From: Toxoplasma gondii ME49
Lineage: Eukaryota; Apicomplexa; Conoidasida; Eucoccidiorida; Sarcocystidae
Reading direction: 5' to 3'
NCBI RefSeq assembly: GCF_000006565.2
Contig: NC_031476.1
Span: 4,116,458 to 4,180,457 of the forward strand
DNA: 64,000 bases
Part shown: piece by piece, positions 1 through 11,339 of the stretch
How the letters are laid out: each line of letters starts with the position of its first letter
Numbering within the stretch: the first letter of the stretch is position 1
Position numbers and translations under genes: made by a program
Notes under the pieces: generated by a model
Database searches by the model: none
The model's input: the letters and a program-made list of their open reading frames with translations, nothing else
What the model was told of the DNA's origin: nothing

Positions 1-858
1 CTTGATAAACGGGAGTGGCCAGAAGAAGTCGAAGAGCGAAGGCCAACAGACCACACGCGTCCGTATGCCCCCGGTGGTGGTGCGTTCCCACAGATGTCTT
101 TTTCTGTCCCGCCCACGTCAACCTCCGACAGAGTAGCTCTTTCTGACAAACCAGATCCATATTTTGTTTTGAATCCCGATATGTTTGACGACGCAGCTCT
201 ATGGACAGCACCTCGGCTTCAGAGCCTCTGTGAGGTTCTGGGTTTGGACCCTGGCGCCCACTCTTTTTCAAGAAGAGGGAGGCGAGGAAGAAGCCGAGAG
301 GAGCTTGTTCGGTGTCTGAGGGATTTCCATAGGAATCGGTGGTACGTTGACAGGCGTCGAGGGGCGAAAAATAGCACGCTAACAGGAACGAAGGCTCGGC
401 CCGAAGAGTCTCAGGAAGGCAGCAACTTCTTCCTTGTACCCGTTGACTTTGTAGACATCCCTCGGGAATGTGTGAAAGTCTTTGAAGGAGGCACAACGGA
501 CGCCGGAGGGGCAAAGAGGTCCAGATCTATTCTGAAGTATTCGTGTTCCTCGAGGCATCCACGCTCTGACAACAGTAGTCCTCGAAGCATCTCCAAGACC
601 ACATATATTACAAGCAAAGCAGGAGAAACGAAAGAGTGGCAAAGAACCCGAAAGCGAAAACGGAGTGCTGTCGACGCGGCGAAGGATGACACGGAAAAAC
701 TACCATCTAACAAAAGAATCCGATTCAGCGCATTCAACAACGTCCAGCTTATTGACCCGAGACCCGATGAAACTGAAAGTAAGTCCAAGATTGTGTGTTT
801 GATCCGGTTCGGATACGAATCTAATGAACGCCGTCAAAGAAACAGGAGCGTCGTCTGA
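1..858 (+). CDS. Basic hypothetical protein, 5' partial, SAP/ashwin-like segment
   Basis: The reading frame is open from base 1 to a TGA at 856-858, so the gene may start outside the window. The first in-frame ATG is at 94, just after a CAG that could instead be a splice acceptor. A segment around residues 27-85 (counted from that ATG) has the pattern of a short two-helix SAP-like fold: NPDMF, then LQSLCEVLGL, then REELVRCLRDF. This resembles the ashwin and SAP families, but that is a weak inference. The C-terminal half is rich in Lys, Arg and Ser, with clusters such as RTRKRKR and SNKRIRF that look like nuclear localisation signals. A GTAAGT at 780 could be a donor, so the stop may not be the true end. 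A nuclear or RNA/DNA-binding role is possible; no function is assigned. Confidence 0.45.
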   Translation, partial: LDKREWPEEVEERRPTDHTRPYAPGGGAFPQMSFSVPPTSTSDRVALSDKPDPYFVLNPDMFDDAALWTAPRLQSLCEVLGLDPGAHSFSRRGRRGRSREELVRCLRDFHRNRWYVDRRRGAKNSTLTGTKARPEESQEGSNFFLVPVDFVDIPRECVKVFEGGTTDAGGAKRSRSILKYSCSSRHPRSDNSSPRSISKTTYITSKAGETKEWQRTRKRKRSAVDAAKDDTEKLPSNKRIRFSAFNNVQLIDPRPDETESKSKIVCLIRFGYESNERRQRNRSVV

Positions 859-2371
859 AGTGCTTATTGCAACACTGGCGGTGAAGTCGTTTACACAATG
901 ACTGAAACTATGGACAGTTTTATGCAGGTGGACAAATCTAATCATCCGAATCAGCAACGGATTTTGCGCGTGAGCATCCAGGAGAGACGGTAGCAGGCTA
1001 CAGAGCATATATGCGTATAGAGTGTTGGATGATTAGACAAATCGATACGAATGTAAAAAGATAGATATCTGGAAACGTAGCTATATTTGCAAACCATGAA
1101 TGATCTGTTTCATGACGTGTTACTGGATCCGGATGTAATATTGTGTGTTTTTTGTAGGCACTGAATGGGGTTTCAAGTTGCCGTTCGGCTGCGCGAAGAG
1201 AGAATGAAAGTTAAGTGTAATTGGTCCTATTCTTCTGAATATTTATGACTGGATATGAAGTTCTGGCTTTGCTACCTTTCCTGTTCCTTGACCGCAGAAA
1301 ATCAGTTGTCTGCTCATTTATGTAATAATTTGTGGAACCGTTCCGTGAATGTGACTCCATATTTGTGAAGAAGTAACACTCGAAACAGGGTTATGAGTAC
1401 GGTCGCGGCAGCAGGTTCACATGGAGACTACTTCTACAAAGACCTGTATACGGAGGCTAGTTTCTGCTTGCCTACATAGAGTGTATGTATGCTGGATATT
1501 AATGTTGCCCGTCGCAAATCAACGTTCTTTGAAGCAGTTTCCCCACTTGGGTCAAAATGCCTTTAAATATAGAATTTGAGGCTACGTCACTGTGTAGGAT
1601 TACCCTTTCAAGGGAAAAAAGTGTATCAGGTGGGGCCATTGAGGCTTGCACGCTCAGAGGCAGAAAAAACTATTACCATGCGCATCATCTGTTCCTCGTT
1701 TTGTCAGACTCCTCATGGATGGGAAACGTAAACAGAAAACACAGTGGTGTTGGCCTTCAGAATATGAACAATGAGAGCGGGAAAAGTTTGCATCCATAAC
1801 GACGATGGAACAGAGAAGCCGACTGGGTCAAGAGATAACACGAGAAGAACAACAAAAACCAGAACAGGCAGGCGAAAGCGAGGTCATCGACTGGAAGGGA
1901 TAGATTGAATCACTGGTTTCTCGACATCACTTGAATCTCGAAGAAACGACAACAGCGAACTGCTTTTGGAACATGAATAAATTCGCCGGCTTTCACAATT
2001 AGAAGTGGGGCAAATGGTTTGTTCAGCTGGCAGTCTCTCGATGCTTAACAACGGTCGCCCATGCATAATACACCACTCCCTAGAGCGGACACAGCACTAT
2101 CCATAATTTACTTTTTGCAAAGTGAAAGAGAGGTCTCTGACACCATATGCCACGCAAAGACCAAGTTGCCCCGAAGGGGATTTCATAGTGTTGAAATTAT
2201 CTTGTATACGTTTCAGGTACTCTCACGGTCACGCCCAGGCCACGAGCTTTCGGATGTTTAGGTAACACTATAGAATAAAGCAGATCCCGCTGTGGTACGT
2301 GCTAGGAAATGGCGAGGCCACAAGGTCACCAAGTCTGTTTGTAGCCAAGAGGCCTCTGTTAACGCCGACCT
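859..2371. other. Intergenic region, no supported gene
   Basis: Only short ORFs without recognisable motifs, convincing splice signals or biased composition are seen on either strand. It probably holds the 3' ends of the flanking convergent genes. Confidence 0.5.
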
Positions 2372-5300
2372 TTAACGCATTTGCATTTTTTTAAGTGTGC
2401 CAGCCGTACTTTCGCTTGTACCAGTGGTGACATGTGGCGAACTTGAGGGCAAAGACGATCCACTACTTTCATTCCGTATCAGCAACGGCTTCATCTCTCG
2501 AGCACTGGCTGATGGGGTCGCAGCTATCGAAGCGAAGAGGGGGAAAGTCGCAGGATTGTTGAGCCCCCTCTGTCTCTCCATTCTGTTGAAACATTTTGCA
2601 TGGCGAAGAAGGTAAAATGCTATCCAAGACACGGGGTCATCAGGTCTATCTCTTGTGACAGATTCGATTGCTGGAAGGAGAACGGGGATGACTGTAGCCT
2701 TTAGGTAATCCCGTGTCGGTAAAGCCTTGATTTCATCGGAACGAAGAGATACAAACGGATCGAGGAAGGTCAGAAACCGTCGTTGTTGTAGCTCGTCTTG
2801 TCCACAACAATGTGTGGCCGTCTCCCCCGGTAAACTGGTCATCGAAACAGGACGTCTATTATCAGCGTGTGGGTTAACACTGCTGGGATGATGGGGACGC
2901 TCCTCTTTGTTCGCTGTTGACCCATCTGGGTTCTTCTGTTTCGCTGAGAAGTTCGAAAAGTCACTACTCACATTTCCTGCGTTCCAAAGGGTCACAGACT
3001 TCCACCGCGTTTGTAGGATTTGGGAGCCGGGCGATAGAAGTCGAAGACGCCGGGCAAGTGTCACTTGTACCAGGTTACATAAATAGTCGAGATTTGCAAT
3101 CAAGCTGCACGGCTCAGGCATGACAACTGAGTAAACAGGATCTACGACTAAATACGCGCTTAATTTCTTTTCCTTTGCCAGTAAAGACTTCTCGGGACTC
3201 TGTTCGGCCTCCAAAACGCCGTAACTGCATCGATTCATTTTTGTCCTCCCATTTGCGTCTGAGCGCGACCCAGATGCCTCAGCGACGCGACAGTGTCTTT
3301 GTAAGTTGTGCTGTTGTCTTTCGCGTCTTTTGGACTCGTGAGAGAAGCCGGAAGCGTTAGCGTCAGAAGACGGTGTCGGTGCTTTATCCGTCGCTAAAGA
3401 GTCAAACAGTACAGTACCATGTACAACTTCGAGTACGGAGAGAGTAGAAACATATGACAAGCCGTCTGAGACTGACAGTACAGAAGGCGAACCAATGCAG
3501 ACATTGTGAAGCGTGAGGTCGGCGGGATCTACCAGAACAGGAAGCGGCGTCAGCGGGGCTGAAAGTGAGAAGCTGCAGCAGGAAGGGGGAGATAAGCTAG
3601 TCGCAGTCTCGTCATCAGGAGAAAACGTTCCTCCCCCATGTAGAGAGTACGGACAACTCGATGGTTTGGTACTCATTTCTACATCGCCTGTCGCGGTGCC
3701 GGAAGCTGAAAAAACATTCCCCCACGTCTGCTCCGGCGGCGTTGCTTTTTCTGTGGCCACGCAACCCGACGCTGCCGACGAAGAATCATATTGAACTGTG
3801 TCCTCTTTCGGCTGGTCTTCGACTCCTTCTTCCCATAGCGCGGGTGGCTGAGGTGCTGAGCTCTTTGATGACTTTGGAAGGCAGGAGGTGCCACGATCGC
3901 CAACGGTGGCTTCCGGATAGCCGCGCGCAGAGGACAAACTGTCTGATGCGCCAGCCTGTTCTGGCCCACCATAGGAACTCAAGCAGACAGGTGCGTCGAT
4001 AGGGAAGGAAGAAACGTTTGTTTTTGACCCAGAGAAATCTCCATTTAGACCAAGAGTGGGGGCGCCACCAAACGAAGGACCAGCTTCGAATGCCGGGGGA
4101 GTACCGAAGCACAAGCATATGACGTTGTGGCGTTTTAGCATGTCGTGAGTGATGGCTGTGTAAATCTCTTGAATTCCCTCGTACTGAGTATCCGAGCCTG
4201 GAAAATTAAGTCTCCACACCGGATATTCACCGGGTTTGTAGGCACACTGTGGCCGGTTCCTGTGCAGTGCATTTGATTTCACAGTATCGCTGCCTCCCAA
4301 AGTGTTGCTACATAACCCGTCGGTGCTGTCGCCTTCCTGCGGTGGACCTTCCTCGACGCAGTGAGAAGCAGAACAGGAAGAAACCCGGGAAGGTCCCGGT
4401 TGCGGCGTGGTACCCCTGGCGTCTGTAAGGGAGAGCGAGCCGATCTGACAGTCTGAAATACGGAGGTCTCTGGATCTTTTTCGCCCGTCCAGAAACACCT
4501 AATCGAAGAAGGAACAGAAGCATAGAGATGAGAGAGGAGGAAGCACCTTAGCAGACAGAAACGTACAACTTCCACGGAACCACGTATAACATCGACACCT
4601 ATGGAGATGAGCAAATGCGACCCCCTCCCAGGAAAGGATGGGCTGTGTCTATTGACGTGCACTGTGTCACAGGGAGAGGAATCGATACGACAACCACATC
4701 ACAAAAAAAAGGTGTGAGAAGGGAAAGAGTTGCAAGACGGTAAAGTGAAAGGAGCGCATCTGCACGCCCGAGAGCACGTACCTGCTTCGTTCGGTTCTCG
4801 CCGTTGAAGGCAGGATGATTCCCTTCACATAAGTCATTGATTTCTCGCACGAGGCTGCGGATGTGTTCACCATTGGCGTGGTCCCTTGTATAGAATACAA
4901 GCCTAAAATCCACCTTTTCCCTAATCATTCTGAATAAAGTGTGGAACCACTGCGGCATCGTATACCAATATCCGCTGTTCAGCCTTGCCGTATGCGCGGC
5001 TGCTACCCCCTCAGCCAAACCCGGAGTTGAGGGATCGCCCTTCGAAATGGTGGAGGCATTTTCCGCTCGACTTGCATGCGCGGTTCTAAAAGCAGGAGGA
5101 GAAGCGCCAACAGAAGAATCCCGCACCAAACTGTCGCCGCCAGATCCCTGCAGAGGCACAGTTCCAGCAGGGATCGTGTTTTGGCTTCTTGTTGTATATC
5201 CACATGAAGACAACCCTTGCGATATCCGAAGGTAACCACAACCAGTGATCGCTGTCGTGTGCGTGTCGCTGTTACCAGAATACGCCAAAGAAGCATAACC

Positions 5301-7238
5301 ACGTTCGTTTATGTCCCCATACAGCTTGAATCAGCTATCGCTCAGTATGTTTTTGCAACCAGTCACGCGTCTAGCAAAGTGGTTGTCTTTCGATACACGA
5401 ATAACCTGGTATTCGTCTACGTATCTTGTTTCCTCTGTACCCAGTATTGGTCGTCGTTATTCGTTTCTCATGAATTCGCCGGCGTCTGTGTAACCTATAG
5501 TCTATATTCCTTCACCCCCCTCTCAAGTTAAAATTGTATGCATATACATCGTATGCTCATGAGCAGCAACCAACTGTCGTTATTTAGAGACGAACGCCTA
5601 CTCCACACGTCTCCAGTAAAACTTCTCGATATGTGTGACACGAAACTTACTTGCCCGTCGATTGAGGTATTTAGAGGCTTCAAAATTTCTCCTGCGTCGG
5701 GAATCTCGCATCCGAGTCCAAGGCGCACCGTAAGGGGTAGTGCCATTCGCTTCATGAGCTGAGTGTGAACGCCATTCAAAACCTCGGGTTTAGCATCACC
5801 GAACTTGCTTTCTTTCAGGCAATCTCTGTCGGTGTTTCCTTCAACACAAGCTTCCAGCTGATTCTTTTTTCTTCTGTATTTCTGCTGTAGCTTGTTCTTC
5901 GTCTCCAGCTGACCGAATGATTGAAGAGCTCTGCGGATGTTTTCACAAACCTGAGCGTACAAAAACGCCTGCCGCAGACGTCTGTCGGCCAACGTTTGTT
6001 CCCTCAACGCTGCAACCGATAACGCAAAGAAACACTGTACATCGTTTCTGAATACCAGTTGTCAGAGGATTTAAGTTGAATGAAAGTATCAGTCAATAGA
6101 TCCAGTGCTTGCAGTGGAGGCCGTTATAGCTGCGTAACAGTCACACAGAGCCTATGGGAGAAAGTCAGTTTCTTCAGAGCATATTCGGGGACACTGGACG
6201 TCCACGTTGTGAGTGACAGAGGTTATAATATGGCCAGATCGGTAGGAATGTTTATAGCAGAGGGATAAGTGAAAAAAGCAGCTGAGTGACACAAGTGTGA
6301 ATTTTAGTATCATGTGGTTTCCAGATATGTGTTGTCAAACAACAAGCACCACAAAGCTTCGTTGCTTGATCCAGTGTGGTACAGTACCGTTCTAGATACC
6401 GGAAGCATGTACAGAGCCCCCAAGCCTCGTAAGGTGGGAACTGTTCGGCCATTATCACGGAATTGAAGTAAACGTACTACAGGATTGCCAGGCTCCGCTG
6501 CGGTATTTCGTGTCCGAAGAAACTGTCCGAAAGTAATGAGGCTATCATCTCCAAAAGGTGGCTCGCAGGATGGAGTCTCGCTGACCTGAGGAGGATTAAC
6601 ACGAAGAGGAAACCGTTATCTCTTTCTTTGCTTCCTGGTTGGCACGACACACACCTATTACAACGCTGCACCCAGTTTTCGGCCCGACCTACTCTGCCTC
6701 CGGTAAGTATGTCTCGCTTTTTTGCATAATGCTCGGGATCAAAAGGTACAGAATTCGTATTAGACGGAGTCTATTTGTATTCGATGTTGAGGCGGACGTG
6801 TATCTTCGCTATGACTCATGCAAGTTGGTGTTGTGTTGTGTGTGTGTGAAGAAATCTCATTCGCCTTGACTTCCTAATTGAATCTTGGCTGAGGTATGGG
6901 TTCACGCCTCAAAATCTAATAGTACTCACTGGGACCCATTTTCCTGTTTCTGCGTCCAGCGTCCCCCACATAAATTCGGCCAGGAGATGTGAAGCAAAGT
7001 CTTTGGCAGAACAGGCTTGAATTGCAGGAACTTCCTTCCTTTCTGTCGCCGCATCTGCCTGTCCTTGCGTCGAGAAACGTGTAGAAAGAACAACAGCATT
7101 GTCCGCATCGATATGGAAAATCAAGAGAGAGTTTTGTTCGGCAGACACAGCAGAGAAAGCATTATTGCCTTTATCTGGGCCACCATCAGAACGCGACCCA
7201 TTGGCCAGTTCTGAAGAGCCCGAGTGAGTGCTGTTCAT
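2372..7238 (-). CDS. Multi-exon protein with C-terminal Dpy-30 motif
   Basis: Proposed exons, in transcript order: 7238-6930 (ATG at 7238), 6585 to about 6370, 6047-5651, 5147-4782 and 4498-2372. Donors GTGAGT, GTAAGT and GTACGT and good pyrimidine-rich acceptors support most junctions. Phases agree except that the end of the second exon is unresolved. The last exon alone encodes 708 residues. Near its end (genome about 2590-2725) is TRDYLKATVIPVLLPAIESV followed by DRPDDPVSWIAFYLL, which is a clear Dpy-30 dimerisation motif. In known proteins this motif forms a four-helix dimer that docks on a partner helix, as in COMPASS/SET1 complexes and in ciliary and AKAP proteins. The segment spanning the last two junctions (HTLFRMIREKVDFRLVFYTR, then ICLCFGTPP) looks like a folded alpha/beta domain I cannot name; a resemblance to the N-terminal region of Iml1/DEPDC5 was considered and is not firm. 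The rest is Ser/Pro-rich linker. Confidence 0.6.
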
Positions 7239-9434
7239 CGTTGTTGGCAGAGCAGTTCGTGTTCTGACTTCCTTGAAGTGGTTGCTGAGACTTCTGCTGC
7301 TTCGTTCTCTTGAACAAATATCTCCTCGGATCAGCTCAACTATCCCAACATGGATCAAAGTTGCACAACCAACGAAAACACAAATGCCTGTCTCCTCCCG
7401 ACACGGACTGTATGCCAAGTCAACAAGATTGTTACAAATAAGCGGCTCATGACGAGACTTGCATGGGTGTTCAACAGCATACGCATATACGTTGCGACTT
7501 TATTTGTATGGATGACTACTTAAATTCTTGATCAATTTCCCAAAGCGATTCGAGTTTCCAAAAACTGTCAGGGAAGATTATCGTTTCACTTCAGGGACAG
7601 GCCTGGACCTGAAGGTGACCTTAAAGCTTTCTTCCATCGCATCTATTATTTTTATGATGGTATCAAGTAAGCAATAATATCTGCACAGGCCGAGCAGTGT
7701 ACAACAACCAGAGCAACAATTTTCAAGATCAAGGATGTGCGCGAATTGCTGTTCACACAGCACCGACACAGGGCTCCCGCATCGATCCAGTCTGACCCTT
7801 CAACAAAGACGACTGGTCTGCATTTGCCGTTTATCTGCGAATATTTGCATTTGTTATCGAAGTTCGTCTCCGATGTGAACGGTTCGCGAAAGCTTTCGAC
7901 AGCATTTCCGGGGCTGATGAGCGTTGAGGGGTCGCGTAAATAGCATGCAAATGGACGACTAATTCTTTCACTTACTGAAGACAGCGAACTACACACTAAT
8001 ATAATACGAGGAGCTACGCCAAAAGTAGCCATACAGACAGCAGCACGAGGCATGAAAGCGGAAATGCCACCACAGAGAGGGTTCAATGGCGTTACGAGTT
8101 TGAGCAAGATCCTCATGATCGCGACTAAAGCGACGATCACTCACCAGCCAAGCAATTCGAGGGATTTTGCCGTAATCTCGTCTTTCCACTTTCAACACAT
8201 TAACGAGGTTTCGCGGTCATCAACCGTTTTAGGAATCCCAGTCAAAAGACTCGTCGATGTCGGAATTCATGAACGTAAAACGTGTAGCGCAAGCAGCTGG
8301 AACTCGCACTTTTTGCAATTTCATCCGTCACGAGACTCCGCGGAAATCTAGCATCAGAGCAACAACGTATGGAGATGCATGACGGAACCACACCATCACT
8401 GTTTTTTGACAGTCTGGTAGACAACACGACAGCACGGGCGTGTTGCCCCCCGCGTACTAACGCGCATCCGGTGATGCAGTTGAGAGGATGACGCCGTCCT
8501 CACGCGTCCCCCAGCCTCATACTCCAGCTTATTGATCTACGTGGACATGACATTTTCTGCTATGACAGAAAGGAAATACATCCTGATACTTGTCCAGGTC
8601 GCCTTCCACTTAAAGGAAATTTTCTCGCATGAATTCACCGAAGTCACGAAATTCGAGCAACTCGTAAAGTATTGACTTCAGATCATCGGAACACGTCAAA
8701 CGACACTACGAGAGGAAACATCCTTCAGGCTACATTTGAAACCATATGCCCCCTTGTCTCACCGATGTGGATACTACAATAAAACGAGTCCCCTCCGTCT
8801 ACAGGAACACTGTACGTCATCAATCTGGTGTTGGCTGAAATCTGCACGCGCATCATTGGATGGGAAACTGCTACGTCACGGCGTTGAGAACTGCTGTGTC
8901 TACAAACGGATGGTGTGCTTCGCTACTATTCTTTGGTTCGTCAGTGGTAGGTACGGAAAAAAATGCTCTCATGAAACCTCGTATGTCGCTGCCGAAAACT
9001 CCTACCCACCTTCTGATGAACTGTGGCGGCCAGCAACGAACAGACTGAATGCAAATGGTTATTCCAGACCGTTTGTTGGACTGACACGTCACATAACGCA
9101 AAGCAGAATCGCACATGCGTTCCGGGGTTCGCAGACGGCATTTACACGGTTTTTACTCTGAAGAGTACTGTCGAGCTACGATACTATCCTTACAGCTTGT
9201 TGATCCTTGGTCGCATACGGGCATCGGCGGAGGGTCGTATCAGCGCGGCCTCGAGAGCACCGCTCTCACTCGGAGAGATATGCTCGGCCCGCAACTTAAT
9301 CGGCGAAGCGTCAGTTCTGTGACTCTTTGCTCTTGTCTATCCGTCTCCTGGATTCTTGGCATAAAACGTGGCAAGGGAAAAGCTTGTTCGCCACCATCTA
9401 CGTCTTCCGTTTCGCTACCTCACACGACAGCATC
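7239..9434. other. Upstream region between divergent genes
   Basis: This lies between the proposed start of the Dpy-30 gene (-) and the start of the cysteine-rich gene (+). A minus-strand ORF at 7652-8140 has hydrophobic stretches, but its splice signals could not be resolved. A minus-strand ATG near 7621 followed by a GTGAAA donor could be an upstream first exon of the Dpy-30 gene. Both promoters should lie here. Confidence 0.4.
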
Positions 9435-11339
9435 ATGAAGCTTGTAGCTGCTGTCGCAGTCCCAGGACTGACAGTTTTCGCCCTTGGTATTCCTTTCCTT
9501 CAAGAAGTTACTGCCGGGCCCACGAGACGCGGGCAAACACTCCAGCAACGTGCGTCGGCATTCACAGCTCGAGCATCAGATCGTTACGAAGGTGGCGGGC
9601 ACTACAATCAACATGGCAATTCCCAATATTTCCAGTATGAAGGGGCTCAGGACCAGTATTCCCCAAAATACCATGGCGGCAAGAAAGGCGGGTACACAAC
9701 AACGACAACCGTACCCCCACTTCCAGTTCAGATCGTCACGGAGTGTTTCCAAGTCCCATACAGTATCAACAAGACCTGCTACAAAGACGAGATTGTGAGT
9801 AGTCCGTACGATTGTCCTTCAGCGGGTTCTCAGGAGGTCTGTCGAGCTGTCCAGCAGGAAACGCCGGACACCTGCTATCGCATTGTCCCACGAGAGGTTC
9901 AGTATGAGTGTCCAAAGGCACAGAATCAGAGACTGTGTTCCCAGATGCCCGTTACCATTGCAAAAACATGCAAGAAGACAAAGAGGGAAAAAGTCCTGAG
10001 TAGCTGCCCGAAAACGCTCGTCATGCCCGAATGTGAGGTTCAATCCCGTGCTGTTCCGGATACTTGTTACGAGTCAAAGGCTGTCACTGAGGAGTACGAG
10101 TGTTGGGGGACGGAGGCGGCTATGGAATGCGACGTTGAAATGCATGAATATGAAGCGGAGTGCACACGAGAAGTGCAAGTCCCTGTCCCATACGACTACA
10201 ACGAGACTGTTGCCGAAAAACAGTGTTCGAAGAAAATGCATACAAAGAAAGGTGTGTGCATGAAGACGATTCTGGAAGAGGAGCAGTATCCGTGCCCTGA
10301 GACAAAGTGGGAAAAAAGATGTACGCCGACATCCAAGGTGGTTCAGGAGCCTTGTCAGAAGCCGATTGTCGCCCAGGAAACGTACGACTGCAGTGAAACC
10401 CGCATGGAACATGTTTCGAAGACGTGTTCCCGCCGGGTTCCAAGGAAGACCGCCGTTGAGCGTTGTGGTGCCCCGCAACCGAAGAAGTATGAACACCATC
10501 CAACAAGCAAGAAACTCCGTCGTTTGGGGCCGCAAAAGAAAGGAAGTTTATGTCAGACTGTAGAAATGATCACTGAGGAGATTGAAACTTACCCCTGTAC
10601 GGAGGAGGTCGCTGTGGTCGTCCCGAAAGTTTGTTCGCGAGACGTGACTCGCCAAGTTACTCAAATGTGCAACCGACAGGTTCCCGACGAGAGCTGCGGT
10701 ATGGAATCTGTGTCTGTCCCGAAGATGTGCTCTCGACAAGTTTCGAAGAACGTAGAGGTTCCGTGCAACAGCCAGAAGGAGGAGGAAGTCTGCAACGACG
10801 TTCCGCGTCATGTAACGAAAAAAGGATATCGATTTGAGACGAAAATAGAGACCTACCCGTGCCCGAAGCAGGAGTTCGCCGAGCGCTGCTATGAAGTCAA
10901 GCGCCCTAGAAGGAATGTCTGCCAAGCTACGATATTCGAAACGGAAGCGAAAGCATGCAGCCGCCAAGAATTTCAAGAGGTATGCCACGACAAAGAACAG
11001 TTAGTTTCCCAACCGTGTTTGGAAGAGCAGGAGACACAAATAGACATCCCCTGCCACGACCACACAACGGAGGAGAAGTGCGTCAATGTCCCCATATATA
11101 CAATGGGCCTCTGTTCGACGGTTATCGAAGAGGTCGAGGAGTATCCTTGTTCGAAAACCGAACCCGCTATTCAATGCCAAAATATGCCCACCGAACGGCT
11201 GGGGACCTGCTTCCGCGACTCAACTCAAACTGTGCCGTACGACTGCTATGAGAAGGCATACGAAGAAAAATGCGTCGAACTCCCCGTCACTCAGCCTCCG
11301 GCGCCGCAGCCTCACAAGAAGAAGCCCGCGAAAAAGTGA
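9435..11339 (+). CDS. Secreted cysteine-rich repeat protein
   Basis: A single uninterrupted exon encodes 634 residues from the ATG at 9435 to the TGA at 11337-11339. The frame is open further upstream, but this ATG is followed directly by a typical signal peptide: MKLVAAVAVPGLTVFALG, with likely cleavage near residues 20-28. A Tyr/Gly/Gln-rich stretch and a TTTTT run follow. From about residue 100 to the end I count 44 cysteines, about one per 11 residues and never adjacent. They fall into repeating triads of the form Y-(P/D/E)-C, then (R/E/K)-C, then T-C or V-C, for example YECPK / RLCSQ / KTCKK. The tail is Pro/Lys-rich (KKKPAKK). No membrane anchor or catalytic motif is visible. The even cysteine count suggests a disulfide-crosslinked extracellular protein. 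Coccidian oocyst and sporocyst wall proteins are cysteine-rich in this way, but the spacing does not match the classical COWP repeat, so a wall role is only a hypothesis. Confidence 0.85.
   Translation: MKLVAAVAVPGLTVFALGIPFLQEVTAGPTRRGQTLQQRASAFTARASDRYEGGGHYNQHGNSQYFQYEGAQDQYSPKYHGGKKGGYTTTTTVPPLPVQIVTECFQVPYSINKTCYKDEIVSSPYDCPSAGSQEVCRAVQQETPDTCYRIVPREVQYECPKAQNQRLCSQMPVTIAKTCKKTKREKVLSSCPKTLVMPECEVQSRAVPDTCYESKAVTEEYECWGTEAAMECDVEMHEYEAECTREVQVPVPYDYNETVAEKQCSKKMHTKKGVCMKTILEEEQYPCPETKWEKRCTPTSKVVQEPCQKPIVAQETYDCSETRMEHVSKTCSRRVPRKTAVERCGAPQPKKYEHHPTSKKLRRLGPQKKGSLCQTVEMITEEIETYPCTEEVAVVVPKVCSRDVTRQVTQMCNRQVPDESCGMESVSVPKMCSRQVSKNVEVPCNSQKEEEVCNDVPRHVTKKGYRFETKIETYPCPKQEFAERCYEVKRPRRNVCQATIFETEAKACSRQEFQEVCHDKEQLVSQPCLEEQETQIDIPCHDHTTEEKCVNVPIYTMGLCSTVIEEVEEYPCSKTEPAIQCQNMPTERLGTCFRDSTQTVPYDCYEKAYEEKCVELPVTQPPAPQPHKKKPAKK

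Noticed and set aside
2372..7238. Assignment of the Dpy-30 gene to Iml1/DEPDC5 (GATOR1)
   Set aside because: Only a loose resemblance around the segment ending ICLCFGTPP. No DEP domain or other GATOR1 hallmark is visible.
7652..8140. Hydrophobic minus-strand ORF that could be a membrane-protein exon
   Set aside because: No in-frame ATG or acceptor pair could be built, and the frame includes likely intronic sequence.
10074..10988. Minus-strand ORFs across the cysteine-rich gene
   Set aside because: They are mirror frames of a gene with a clear signal peptide and periodic cysteines.
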